From Flavobacterium sp. MedPE-SWcel (GTDB lineage: Bacteria > Bacteroidota > Bacteroidia > Flavobacteriales > Flavobacteriaceae): a stretch of DNA of 64,000 bases. Under the pieces are notes generated by a model. It saw only the letters and a program-made list of their open reading frames with translations, did not search any database and was not told the DNA's origin. This document shows positions 1 through 7,486 of this stretch, in pieces (the first letter of the stretch is position 1; each line of letters starts with the position of its first letter). The position numbers were made by a program, and so were the translations under genes. Location: positions 1 to 64,000 of the forward strand of contig MPCW01000004.1 of assembly GCA_001874325.1 (NCBI GenBank), given 5' to 3'.

Positions 1-35
1 AAAGAAGAATAGAATTTTATATATAATATACTAAC

Positions 36-64
36 AAAAAAGCCCCGCAATGCGGGGCTTTTTT
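36..64. terminator. Bidirectional intrinsic terminator
   Basis: The 7-bp stem GCCCCGC/GCGGGGC with an AAT loop is flanked by an A-run and a T-run, so it can stop transcription in both directions. It closes the minus-strand kinase operon and probably a plus-strand gene left of the window. Confidence 0.9.
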
Positions 65-84
65 ATTTATGATTTGGTTTGTGT

Positions 85-699
85 TTAAAACAGTCCGTTT
101 ACTTCGGCATCAATTTTATTAATGATAGTTCCTAAATCTTCAGGGTTATTTACAAAATCTAGGTTGTCTACATCTAGTATAAGTAGTTTTCCTTTGTCAT
201 AACCTTGCACCCATGCTTCATAACGTTCGTTAAGACGGCTTAGGTAATCTATCGAGATAGAGTTTTCATAATCGCGACCACGACTGTGTATTTGCTTTAC
301 CAAGTTAGGTATAGAACTACGCAGGTAGATAAGCAAGTCAGGAGCACCTACAAAGCCTTCCATAAGTTCAAATAGCGATTTATAGTTATTAAAATCTCTA
401 TTACTCATTAACCCCATAGCATGCAGGTTGGGCGCAAATATATGCGAATCCTCATATATGGTTCTGTCTTGTATTATGTTCTTTCCGCTTTCGCGTATTT
501 GCAGTATTTGGTTAAAACGACTATTAAGGAAATAGATTTGAAGGTTAAACGACCATCGCTCCATCTGATGGTAAAAATCATCAAGATATGGGTTGTCTAC
601 TACATCTTCATAATGTGGTTCCCATTTAAAGTGTTTTGCCAATAATCCTGTTAACGTGGTTTTTCCGGCACCAATATTTCCAGCTACAGCTATATGCAT
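85..699 (-). CDS. Deoxynucleoside kinase
   Basis: This 204-aa cytosolic enzyme of the dNK/dCK/TK2 family should phosphorylate deoxynucleosides for nucleotide salvage. The P-loop GNIGAGKT is at residues 7-14. The family's DR motif is at residues 78-79 (QDRT, with E83 close by), and an arginine-rich lid follows (RGRDYE, about residue 141). Length is normal for the short bacterial type. Its ATG shares one base with the stop of the upstream secreted-protein gene, so translation is probably coupled. Which deoxynucleoside it prefers cannot be read from the sequence. Confidence 0.9.
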   Translation of the reverse strand: MHIAVAGNIGAGKTTLTGLLAKHFKWEPHYEDVVDNPYLDDFYHQMERWSFNLQIYFLNSRFNQILQIRESGKNIIQDRTIYEDSHIFAPNLHAMGLMSNRDFNNYKSLFELMEGFVGAPDLLIYLRSSIPNLVKQIHSRGRDYENSISIDYLSRLNERYEAWVQGYDKGKLLILDVDNLDFVNNPEDLGTIINKIDAEVNGLF

Positions 700-1499
700 T
701 ATTCAGGTAGTATTATTTTAGAGTGTGTGATTTTATTCTTTGTAAAAATAGATAAAATTTGCGCTGAGTAGTTGAAATTTTCAAAGCTTTTTTCAGCGAT
801 ATCTATCTTTTGTAAGCTCTTGTTTTCTAAATTATAGAGATGTAAATTATTGTTTTTTTGTAATATAATTTGCTTGTTGTTTACAAGTTGTAAATGCTCA
901 AATTCAGGTAATGTTCCTAATGTGTTTACTTTCCCGAAAAGATTTACAGCATACATATTGTTCAGGCTGTCAACCCAATAAAAGTAATTGTAGTTAGATT
1001 GATAATCAGTTAACGTTTGATTAAACGGCGGAGTTAATGTTTTAAAGGTATTGTTTATAATATCATATAACCCCACTTGTTGCGTGTTAGTGTCGTACAC
1101 CCAAAGTCTGTTTTGTGAGGCAAGCCCTACAGCTTCGGCAAGTAGTGGTTGTTGCAGCTCAGAAAAATTGATTCTTGCTGTTTCGTTTAACTGATTGTCG
1201 AGTAGTACTACGGTGTTGAATTTTTTATAAAACAACACTATTTGCAATGGGTTTTGTAAATCGGCACGATAAATAGTACTTAAGGATACCGCTTTATATT
1301 TTACTGTTTTTCCGTCTTGTTTTTTCTGAAAAGTATTATTTGTAATAGAGTATTCACAACCCAAAGCATCAGTGCCTAAATAGCGTGTTGCCGTAAAACT
1401 ATTTTCTGATAGTTGCTTTACAGGTATGGGTGTAAGTGTTTCTTGCGCCATTATTGATAGGCAGGAAAATAGTAAGAGAAAAAGAAATTTAAACTTCAT
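699..1499 (-). CDS. Secreted protein of unknown function, possibly beta-propeller
   Basis: This 266-aa protein has a clear signal peptide (residues 1-18, ending SIMA) and no lipobox or later membrane segment, so it should be periplasmic or exported. The body repeats short beta-rich units with YDI, LYNL and WVD-type segments, as in degenerate beta-propellers, but I recognise no named family. It is cotranscribed with the downstream kinase, overlapping by one base. This linkage may only be positional. No function is proposed. Confidence 0.7.
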   Translation of the reverse strand: MKFKFLFLLLFSCLSIMAQETLTPIPVKQLSENSFTATRYLGTDALGCEYSITNNTFQKKQDGKTVKYKAVSLSTIYRADLQNPLQIVLFYKKFNTVVLLDNQLNETARINFSELQQPLLAEAVGLASQNRLWVYDTNTQQVGLYDIINNTFKTLTPPFNQTLTDYQSNYNYFYWVDSLNNMYAVNLFGKVNTLGTLPEFEHLQLVNNKQIILQKNNNLHLYNLENKSLQKIDIAEKSFENFNYSAQILSIFTKNKITHSKIILPE

Positions 1500-1570
1500 G
1501 TACAGCGATAAAATTTGGAGAACTGTTTATATAAAGATACACTTTTTTTGTAGGTATCCATCTTAAAACA

Positions 1571-1603
1571 AAAAAGGCAGCACTTAATAAAGGCTGCCTT
1601 TTT
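1571..1603 (-). terminator. Terminator of metK
   Basis: The stem AAAAAGGCAGC/GCTGCCTTTTT is perfect with an 11-nt loop. It lies just past the metK stop on the minus strand, and the A/T flanks make it usable in both directions. Confidence 0.85.
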
Positions 1604-1624
1604 TAATTTTATAATAAAACCTTT

Positions 1625-2875
1625 CTATAAGCCAAAAGTAGTTTTTACTTTCTCTACATAGTCTAGTTTCTCCCAAGTAAACAATTCTACTTCCATAGTT
1701 TTTTGTTCGCCACTAGGAGCAGTAAATGTTTTAGTTACTGTTTCAGGAGTACGTCCCATGTGTCCGTAAGCTGCTGTTTCGCTATAAATAGGGTTTCTTA
1801 GTTTTAAACGTTGCTCTATAAAGTAAGGGCGCATGTCAAACAGTTCCTCTACTTTTTTAGCAATTTCACCATCAGTAAGGCTTACTTTGCTAGTGCCATA
1901 AGTGTTTATGTAAATCCCCATAGGCTCAGCAACACCAATGGCATATGATACCTGTACTAATATCTCATCGGCAATACCTGCTGCAACAAGATTTTTAGCA
2001 ATATGACGTGTAGCATAGGCAGCACTACGGTCTACCTTACTAGGGTCTTTACCAGAAAATGCACCACCACCGTGAGCACCTTTACCACCATAAGTATCTA
2101 CAATAATTTTACGACCCGTAAGTCCAGTGTCACCATGAGGCCCACCTATTACAAATATCCCTGTTGGGTTAATGTGGTAAGCTATAGCGTCATTAAATAA
2201 ATGTGCGTACTGAGGGTTGTTTTTAATTACCCTTGGTACAAGTATTTCTTTAATGTCTTTCTCAATTTTGGCAAGCATAGTAGCCTCGTCAGCAAAATCG
2301 TCATGTTGAGTAGATATTACAATAGCATCTATCCTTACAGGCTTGTTGTTATTGTCATACTCTAATGTTACTTGACTTTTAGCATCAGGACGCAGGTAGC
2401 TAATTTCGCTATTCTCACGACGCAACGCAGCAAGCTCTTGTAGTAACTTGTGCGATAGATTAAGTGCCAATGGCATATAATCTTTAGTTTCGTTAGTAGC
2501 ATAACCAAACATCATTCCTTGGTCACCAGCTCCTTGCTCTTCTTTACTTTGTTTGTCTACACCTTGGTTAATATCTGCCGATTGCTCGTGTATTGCAGAA
2601 AGTACTCCACAAGAGTTAGCATCAAACATATATTCACTTTTTGTGTACCCAATTTTTTTAATAACCTCACGAGTTATTTGTTGTACGTCAAGGTAAGTTT
2701 TAGATTTTACCTCACCTGCTAATATTACTTGTCCTGTAGTTACTAAAGTTTCACATGCTACTTTAGAGTCAGGATCAAAAGCTAAAAAATTATCGATTAG
2801 TGCGTCAGAAATTTGATCAGCTATTTTATCAGGATGCCCTTCACTTACTGATTCCGACGTAAATAAATATGCCAT
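1625..2875 (-). CDS. metK: S-adenosylmethionine synthetase
   Basis: MetK makes S-adenosylmethionine from methionine and ATP as a cytosolic tetramer. The protein has the early HPDK motif (residues 14-17), the hexapeptide GAGDQG (115-120) and the glycine-rich phosphate loop GGGAFSGKD (269-277). At 416 aa it is a little longer than the E. coli enzyme, mainly in the central domain, as is usual in Bacteroidota. It is monocistronic, with its own promoter and terminator and a roughly 130-nt leader that can fold. It diverges from the locus with leader peptides and homoserine/methionine-type genes, so both sides of this intergenic region concern methionine. Confidence 0.97.
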   Translation of the reverse strand: MAYLFTSESVSEGHPDKIADQISDALIDNFLAFDPDSKVACETLVTTGQVILAGEVKSKTYLDVQQITREVIKKIGYTKSEYMFDANSCGVLSAIHEQSADINQGVDKQSKEEQGAGDQGMMFGYATNETKDYMPLALNLSHKLLQELAALRRENSEISYLRPDAKSQVTLEYDNNNKPVRIDAIVISTQHDDFADEATMLAKIEKDIKEILVPRVIKNNPQYAHLFNDAIAYHINPTGIFVIGGPHGDTGLTGRKIIVDTYGGKGAHGGGAFSGKDPSKVDRSAAYATRHIAKNLVAAGIADEILVQVSYAIGVAEPMGIYINTYGTSKVSLTDGEIAKKVEELFDMRPYFIEQRLKLRNPIYSETAAYGHMGRTPETVTKTFTAPSGEQKTMEVELFTWEKLDYVEKVKTTFGL

Positions 2876-2925
2876 AAATATAATTAATGTTATAGTTAAC
2901 GGGAAAAGTAGTGGTGCAACACAAC

Positions 2926-2994
2926 GCTAAAGGGGAGGGGTATCCTGCTTTAGCATTTTTTATAGAGGTTGCAATCAGTACAAATTTTTCCTCT
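2926..2994 (-). promoter_or_regulatory. Foldable metK 5' leader, candidate regulatory RNA
   Basis: On the minus strand the metK leader contains AGAGG...CCTCT (2990-2994 with 2964-2968) enclosing a 21-nt loop with UGAUUGCA. A second hairpin, GCUAAAG/CUUUAGC (2948-2954 with 2926-2932), follows. The elements UGAUU...AUAAAAAAUGCUAAA faintly recall SAM-II riboswitches, but I could not build the required pseudoknot. The S-box (SAM-I) core is absent. Read on the plus strand, the second hairpin is followed by ATTTTTT and could also act as a terminator. Confidence 0.3.
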
Positions 2995-3008
2995 TAAATT
3001 TTACAAAG

Positions 3009-3016
3009 CAAAGGTA
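3009..3016 (-). promoter_or_regulatory. Promoter -7 box of metK
   Basis: TACCTTTG on the minus strand matches the Bacteroidota -7 consensus TAnnTTTG. It would start the roughly 130-nt leader described above. No clear -33 TTG was found at the usual spacing. Confidence 0.55.
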
Positions 3017-3111
3017 TAAAACGTATTTCAAATAAAAAAAGTACATAACCCTTTTAAGATTTAATTAGTACTAGCATAAAAAAGCTATAGTGTTAAATTT
3101 TAAAGTTTTAC

Positions 3112-3142
3112 TTGTTTTGTATTGAAATAGTTCGGATGTTTG
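3112..3142 (+). promoter_or_regulatory. Candidate promoter of the attenuated OsmC/homoserine operon
   Basis: TTG, 20 nt of spacer, then GATGTTTG fits the Bacteroidota pattern TTG-N17-23-TAnnTTTG with one mismatch in the -7 box. It lies about 25 nt before the first leader ATG. No other -7 box is seen between here and the OsmC-like gene. Confidence 0.5.
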
Positions 3143-3167
3143 TTCGAGTTAAAGAACAGTAACAGAG

Positions 3168-3239
3168 ATGAAATTTATTAAACCTCAATATCGTAATCAT
3201 ACCATGTGGAACATTCCGCAGGAGGGTGCTATTGGTTAG
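3168..3239 (+). CDS. Leader peptide 1 of a transcription attenuator
   Basis: A 23-codon ORF starts with ATG downstream of a plausible promoter and ends 31 nt before a strong terminator. Its second half reads His-Thr-Met-Trp-Asn-Ile-Pro-Gln-Glu-Gly. The CAG GAG GG codons (3219-3226) repeat the 3' arm of the terminator and can pair with its 5' arm. That arrangement, rather than coding statistics, is the reason for calling it a leader. Met and Trp are the rarest amino acids present, and the downstream genes suggest Met or Thr is sensed. The product is probably only a translation sensor. Confidence 0.65.
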   Translation: MKFIKPQYRNHTMWNIPQEGAIG

Positions 3240-3300
3240 TTTTAAATTTCTTTAAAATAATATATACTAAAAGCCCTCCTGAAAAACAGGAGGGCTTTTT
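3219..3300 (+). terminator. Attenuator 1: terminator with alternative antiterminator
   Basis: The terminator is AAGCCCTCCTG (3271-3281), loop AAAAA, CAGGAGGGCTT (3287-3297), then a T-run. The leader segment CAGGAGGG (3219-3226) can pair over 8 bp with CCCTCCTG (3274-3281), which would block the terminator. A ribosome stalled at the His-Thr-Met codons would leave this segment free, whereas one reaching the stop codon would cover it. This is the standard logic of amino-acid biosynthetic attenuation. Confidence 0.7.
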
Positions 3301-3326
3301 ATTTACAACAAGATGAAATTATAATA

Positions 3327-3425
3327 ATGAATACGCTTTATACACATACAATTAATAAACGCCATACCATGCCTAATACATGGATGATGTGGCTGTATGT
3401 GCTATTACCAAAGCGGATGACTTAA
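3327..3425 (+). CDS. Leader peptide 2 of a transcription attenuator
   Basis: A 32-codon ORF begins 30 nt after the first terminator and ends 22 nt before a second one. It is rich in Thr (6) and Met (5 besides the start) and has two Trp, in the stretch His-Thr-Met-Pro-Asn-Thr-Trp-Met-Met-Trp. Leader 1 has the same His-Thr-Met element, suggesting both sense the same thing, most simply Met-tRNA supply. The final codons TTA CCA AAG can pair with the following terminator's 5' arm. No separate promoter is seen. Confidence 0.65.
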   Translation: MNTLYTHTINKRHTMPNTWMMWLYVLLPKRMT

Positions 3426-3487
3426 ATTTAGTTTATAACTTATGTTCAAGGCTCTTTTGGTAACACATTCCAAAAGAGCCTTTTTTA
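3405..3487 (+). terminator. Attenuator 2: terminator with alternative antiterminator
   Basis: The terminator is AAGGCTCTTTTGG (3448-3460), a 9-nt loop, CCAAAAGAGCCTT (3470-3482), then T's. TTACCAAAG at the end of leader 2 (3405-3413) can pair with TTTTGGTAA (3455-3463), 8 bp plus one G-U pair, competing with the terminator stem. It stands directly in front of the OsmC-like gene, so transcription of that gene depends on read-through. Confidence 0.65.
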
Positions 3488-3521
3488 TTTCTAATACCTA
3501 ACTATATAATACTATAAAGTC

Positions 3522-3962
3522 ATGAATACACAACCTATAAACGTACTAGGATATACGAGTAACAATCAGCAATTTGTTGTAAAAACACTTAGTACTAACC
3601 TTAAGGTAAGTCAAAACGATAACTATTTAGAGTCAAAAACTCCTAATCCGTATGAGTATATACTAGCGGGTTTTGCAGCATATATAAATGCATTGGGTAT
3701 ACTGGTAGCACAAGAGTTAGCGGTACAGTTGTACTCACTACAAATAGAAATTACAGGAAACCTGAATGATGATGTGTTGTTAGCGAAATCAAATTCAGGA
3801 TTTAAAAATATAACCATAAAATTAAAGCCTGCTACTGATGTGCCAATGGAAGCATTGCAAAAATGGCTAGAAGAAATAAAATCTAGAAATCCTACTAGTC
3901 ATTTGTTGGGGAGTAATGCACCAGTAAACCTAGTGTTGTTTAAAAAGTTTGCTTGTAACTAA
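3522..3962 (+). CDS. OsmC-like protein lacking the redox cysteines
   Basis: This 146-aa protein has the OsmC/Ohr fold signature: a helix starting PYEYILAGFAAYINALG (residues 43-59), followed by a conserved beta/alpha half with a GFKN turn. OsmC enzymes reduce organic hydroperoxides with two cysteines. Here the first is Tyr54 (FAAYINAL) and the second is Asn123 (RNPT); the only Cys is C145 at the extreme end. It is therefore unlikely to be a thiol peroxidase. OsmC relatives commonly sit in flavobacterial methionine operons. Its place behind two attenuators and before a homoserine-dehydrogenase-like gene fits that family context. Confidence 0.75.
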   Translation: MNTQPINVLGYTSNNQQFVVKTLSTNLKVSQNDNYLESKTPNPYEYILAGFAAYINALGILVAQELAVQLYSLQIEITGNLNDDVLLAKSNSGFKNITIKLKPATDVPMEALQKWLEEIKSRNPTSHLLGSNAPVNLVLFKKFACN

Positions 3963-4009
3963 GCATTAGTTAGAATTATTAAGTTGTTTGTTTTTGTTGT
4001 TTGAGAGAG

Positions 4010-4040
4010 CTGCCTTTGGGTAAGCCAAGGGCAGTTTCTT
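4010..4040 (+). terminator. Hairpin between OsmC-like and homoserine dehydrogenase-like genes
   Basis: CTGCCTTTGG (4010-4019) and CCAAGGGCAG (4025-4034) form a 10-bp stem with one G-U pair and a GTAAG loop, followed by TTTCTTTTTT. It resembles an intrinsic terminator inside the operon, just before the ATG of the next gene. It may reduce expression of that gene or mark a deletion scar. Confidence 0.7.
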
Positions 4041-4060
4041 TTTTAAAAATTAAAATTATT

Positions 4061-4585
4061 ATGAGTCACAAAATAAATATAATACTCTTTGGTATAGGTG
4101 CTACAGGAAGTGCCTTAATAAATAAAGTACAGAAGGAGAAGAAGCGTCTAGAAATAGAAAACAGAATAGCTGTTCGTTTTCCTGTAATAACAAATACTAC
4201 CGTTGCCTTTTTTGAGAAAGAAGGCGCTAATTTTTCTTGGGAAGCTAATTTTATACAGTTTGGTATACCATTTAAAATGGAAGATATATTGCTGTATGTT
4301 ATAGATAACGAGTTAGAAAATGTTGTTATAGTAGATGCCACGCCAAGCCTACAATTAACCAATGCTTATATTGAGTTTTTAAGAAGTGGTTTTAGTGTAG
4401 TGTCAATAAATGAGAACTTGAAATTACTACCTGAAAGCTTCGAGAAAGGGGCTCGTTTTCTTGGCGATACTTACGGAGGAGGTTATAAGTTTATTACTAC
4501 TGCTTTTGCAAATAAAGATTTGGCTGCAGAAGCATTGTTTGATGGGATATTACAAGTAGTTGATAAGAAGAAAAAAGTAGCTTAG
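4061..4585 (+). CDS. Truncated homoserine dehydrogenase-like NAD-binding protein
   Basis: This 174-aa protein resembles the N-terminal nucleotide-binding half of homoserine dehydrogenase. It has GIGATG (residues 11-16) after a beta strand, then the VVIVDATPS and SINENLKLL segments seen before the catalytic half. Full enzymes exceed 300 residues, and the whole substrate domain is missing here, so dehydrogenase activity is unlikely. ATG 4061 is chosen because the upstream TTG-initiated extension would be read through the terminator-like hairpin. The gene is either a domain-only binding protein or a remnant of a larger gene. Confidence 0.65.
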   Translation: MSHKINIILFGIGATGSALINKVQKEKKRLEIENRIAVRFPVITNTTVAFFEKEGANFSWEANFIQFGIPFKMEDILLYVIDNELENVVIVDATPSLQLTNAYIEFLRSGFSVVSINENLKLLPESFEKGARFLGDTYGGGYKFITTAFANKDLAAEALFDGILQVVDKKKKVA

Positions 4586-4632
4586 TTGTTTGTGATTTTA
4601 TAGGATAATAAGTCTTGCTATTCAAATTCTAT

Positions 4633-4640
4633 TATATTTG
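4633..4640 (+). promoter_or_regulatory. Promoter -7 box of the PagL-like gene
   Basis: TATATTTG is an exact TAnnTTTG match 16 nt before the chosen ATG, giving a very short leader. Confidence 0.6.
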
Positions 4641-4656
4641 TCGCATTAACATTATA

Positions 4657-5757
4657 ATGAGGCATTTTTTATACCTATTAATACTATTACCAACACTTGT
4701 AATTGCTCAGCAAAAGACTGAAGGCAAGTACACCGTCGATGTTAATTATTTTTATGGTAATGTAGTACCACACCGTAAGTCGATACAGCATCTTATAACA
4801 GCACATCCAGAGGGTGTAATCGTAAGTTTTAACCGTAAAACTTTTGGCGATAAAGAGTGGCACTCAGCATACAATTATCCTGATTATGGTTTTTCATTCC
4901 AGTACGAGGATATGAAAAATAGATCGTTAGGTGAAATGTATGGTTTGTATGGTCATTATAATTTTTACTTTCTAAAAAGAAGATTGCAATTTCGCATAGG
5001 GCAAGGTATTGCTTATAATACCAACCCGTATGATAAAGAAACAAACTTTAGGAACCATGCTTATGGTGCAGCCGTAATGCCTACTACTTACTTTATGCTA
5101 AACTATCATAAACCTGATATTTTACAAGGTGTAGGAGTGCAAGCAGGTTTGTCGTTTATTCATCATTCTAACGGTAGTATGAAATCGCCTAACACTAGTA
5201 CCAATACTTTTGCAGTAAACGTAGGGCTTAACTATACCTTTGGTAAAGACGAAAAGCTACGTTATATACCGCGAAAGCAGGATACTGTAAACTATAAAAA
5301 ACAACCTCTTAAATATAATATTGCTTTTAGAGGAGGTCTTAATGAAAGTGATGTAATAGGTAGCGGGCAATATCCGTATTATGCATTATCATTTTATGTA
5401 GATAAACGAGTAAGCAGGAAAAGTGCCTTTCAGTTAGGAGTTGACTTCTTTTGGCCAACATATTTAAAGGAGTATATAAAATTTAAATCAGTTTCTTACC
5501 CAGAAGAAAATGTAGACGGCAATGCTGATTATAGAAAAATAGGAATGTTTGTAGGCCATGAACTATTTATTAATAGACTCTCTGTAGAAGGACAAGTAGG
5601 TTTTTATGTGTACCAACCCTTTAACTCTACAGGCACAATGTACCAACGTGTAGGAATGAAATATTATATTACCGATAAAATATTTAGTGGAGTAGCCTTA
5701 AAAACACACGGAGCTAAGGCAGAGGTACTTGAGTTTGGTGTAGGTGTAAGATTATAA
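4657..5757 (+). CDS. PagL-like acyloxyacyl hydrolase (lipid A 3-O-deacylase family)
   Basis: This 366-aa protein has a signal peptide (ending LVIAQ) and alternating beta strands typical of a small outer-membrane barrel. The segment FIHHSNGS contains the PagL catalytic pattern His-x-Ser-Asn (H169, S171, N172). PagL removes an acyl chain from lipid A at the outer leaflet. At 366 residues it is about twice the length of Pseudomonas PagL; the extra C-terminal half also looks barrel-like. ATG 4657 is used because an upstream TTG start would precede the -7 box. The next gene, a DUF2807 lipoprotein, follows at once. Confidence 0.75.
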   Translation: MRHFLYLLILLPTLVIAQQKTEGKYTVDVNYFYGNVVPHRKSIQHLITAHPEGVIVSFNRKTFGDKEWHSAYNYPDYGFSFQYEDMKNRSLGEMYGLYGHYNFYFLKRRLQFRIGQGIAYNTNPYDKETNFRNHAYGAAVMPTTYFMLNYHKPDILQGVGVQAGLSFIHHSNGSMKSPNTSTNTFAVNVGLNYTFGKDEKLRYIPRKQDTVNYKKQPLKYNIAFRGGLNESDVIGSGQYPYYALSFYVDKRVSRKSAFQLGVDFFWPTYLKEYIKFKSVSYPEENVDGNADYRKIGMFVGHELFINRLSVEGQVGFYVYQPFNSTGTMYQRVGMKYYITDKIFSGVALKTHGAKAEVLEFGVGVRL

Positions 5758-5758
5758 A

Positions 5759-6529
5759 ATGATGAATTTAGTACAACGATTTATTGCCTTATTTATAGTG
5801 TTGCAAGGCGTAGTGGCTTGCAATAGCGATACGGCTATTGAGTGTTTTAGAACAACAGGCGATGCTGTGCAATATGATATTGTAGTAGCTGATTTTACTA
5901 AAGTTCATATTTCCGCAGGTATAGAGTTAGTAATAACACAAGGAGAAACGCAAAAGGTAACCGTGCATACAGGAGAGAATATTAAAGAATATATTACTGC
6001 TGAGGTTAAAGAAGGGGAATTGTTTATAGCAAATGCTAACAATTGTAACTGGACGCGAGATTATAATAACACAATAGTATATATAACAACACCTAACTTA
6101 GATAGAATTTATTCAGCTTCGCAATTTGCTATAAAATCAGAGGGGGTACTTAATTTTCCAACATTAGAGTTAATGTCAGGGCTGTTAAGCGAAACAGCAT
6201 CGGGAACTTTTGAGCTTACTATAAATTCAGAAAACCTTTTAGTGCAAGACGACCAGTCAGCATATTATGTGATAAAAGGTGAAGTAGATAACCTTATTGT
6301 AAAGTTTTACGATGGTGATGCTCGTTTTGAAGGTGGTGATTTGATAGCGCAAAAAGTAGAAGTATTTCAGAGAAGTACTAATGATATCATCGTGAATCCG
6401 CAGCAAGAAATAAAAGGAACAATATATTCTACGGGTAATTTAATAATAAAAAATACTCCGTCATCATTAAATACCCCACTAGTAGTAGATGTAGATCAGC
6501 TCTATACGGGGCATATTATTTATAACTAA
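5759..6529 (+). CDS. DUF2807 (head GIN domain) lipoprotein
   Basis: A lipoprotein signal sequence ends at VVAC with C21 as the lipid-bearing residue. The remaining ~230 residues start with FTKVHISAGIELVITQGE, the hallmark opening of the DUF2807 beta-helix (called putative auto-transporter adhesin), followed by short repeated beta rungs. It should be anchored in the outer membrane or periplasm; its function is unknown across the family. The start overlaps the end of the PagL-like gene, so the two form an operon. It converges with gldA. Confidence 0.8.
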   Translation: MMNLVQRFIALFIVLQGVVACNSDTAIECFRTTGDAVQYDIVVADFTKVHISAGIELVITQGETQKVTVHTGENIKEYITAEVKEGELFIANANNCNWTRDYNNTIVYITTPNLDRIYSASQFAIKSEGVLNFPTLELMSGLLSETASGTFELTINSENLLVQDDQSAYYVIKGEVDNLIVKFYDGDARFEGGDLIAQKVEVFQRSTNDIIVNPQQEIKGTIYSTGNLIIKNTPSSLNTPLVVDVDQLYTGHIIYN

Positions 6530-6537
6530 AAAGAGGG

Positions 6538-7449
6538 TTATTCTTCCTCTTCTTCCTTTTTAGTCATTTCCATAAACAACGACTCTAGGTTTTTGTTTTT
6601 ATGATTTAGCTGTAATGTTTTCAATCCATTATCATGAGCAAAATCAAATATTGCAGGGCGCATATCTTCACTAGTAGAAAAAGTAAGTTCCCAAGTAAAA
6701 TCAAAAGTATTTACATACTCAACAAGGTGTGGAATTTCTTTTAGTAGCTGTTCTTCAACTCTGTAATCAAAGGCTACTTCAATTATTTGTTCATTCTCGG
6801 CTGTTAGGTTCTCTAGTTTTTTATCAGTTACAACTTTACCATTATTAATAATAATAACTCTGTCGCAAATAGCTTCTACCTCTTGCATAATGTGAGTAGA
6901 AAGAAATACGGTTTTATCTTTACCTATGTTTTTTATTAACTCTCTAATTTCAACTAATTGATTAGGGTCAAGACCAGTAGTTGGCTCATCTAATATTAAT
7001 ACCTCAGGATCGTGTAGTAATGCTGTAGCAATCCCTACGCGCTGGCGGTACCCTTTAGAGAGTTGCCCTATTTTTTTACCAGCTTCGGGTGTTAACCCCG
7101 TAAGCTGTATAACCTCTTCAATGCGTTTTTTAGGTGTTTTATGTATATCAGCATTAAAGGCTAAATATTCACGTACATATAAATCAAGGTACATTGGGTT
7201 ATGTTCGGGTAAATAACCTACAGATTTTTGTACGGCTTTCTGCTGATCGTTTACGTTACTACCATTTACAAGAGCCGTACCCTCGTCTGCATTAAGGTAA
7301 GTAGTCAATATTTTCATTAATGTCGACTTTCCTGCACCGTTTGGTCCTAAGAAACCAACAATTTCACCTTTGTTTATTGTGAATGAAACGGTGTCTAGCG
7401 CTTTTTGCTCACCATAACTTTTAGAAATATCCTTAACCTCTATCGACAT
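6538..7449 (-). CDS. gldA: Gliding-motility ABC transporter ATPase GldA
   Basis: GldA is the ATP-binding subunit of the GldA-GldF-GldG transporter needed for gliding in Flavobacterium. Walker A GPNGAGKS is at residues 35-42, the signature LSKGYRQR at 130-137, Walker B LILDEP at 151-156, and the switch His in STHIMQE follows. The 303-aa length and the C-terminal regulatory tail ending in a run of glutamates match the GldA type. The gldF and gldG genes are not adjacent, which is normal in flavobacteria. It is divergent from the DAHP synthase gene, with back-to-back promoters. Confidence 0.88.
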   Translation of the reverse strand: MSIEVKDISKSYGEQKALDTVSFTINKGEIVGFLGPNGAGKSTLMKILTTYLNADEGTALVNGSNVNDQQKAVQKSVGYLPEHNPMYLDLYVREYLAFNADIHKTPKKRIEEVIQLTGLTPEAGKKIGQLSKGYRQRVGIATALLHDPEVLILDEPTTGLDPNQLVEIRELIKNIGKDKTVFLSTHIMQEVEAICDRVIIINNGKVVTDKKLENLTAENEQIIEVAFDYRVEEQLLKEIPHLVEYVNTFDFTWELTFSTSEDMRPAIFDFAHDNGLKTLQLNHKNKNLESLFMEMTKKEEEEE

Positions 7450-7466
7450 AACGTGTTTGTTTTAAA

Positions 7467-7474
7467 CAAAAGTA
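7467..7474 (-). promoter_or_regulatory. Promoter -7 box of gldA
   Basis: TACTTTTG on the minus strand is an exact TAnnTTTG match, 17 nt before the gldA ATG. It is only 12 bp from the opposing -7 box of the next gene, so the two promoters overlap. Confidence 0.65.
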
Positions 7475-7486
7475 GTAAGAATTCCA

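Noticed and set aside
2876..3010. Standard S-box (SAM-I) riboswitch before metK
   Set aside because: The conserved core (the GGAGGGA and GAAACCCGGCAACC-type segments and the GGTGCTAATTCC strand) is not present; only a short GCAACC and GCTAAA are seen. Kept only as a low-confidence structured leader.
4001..4060. TTG-initiated N-terminal extension of the homoserine dehydrogenase-like protein
   Set aside because: It would be translated through the terminator-like hairpin and adds a sequence unlike the family. ATG 4061 places the Rossmann motif correctly.
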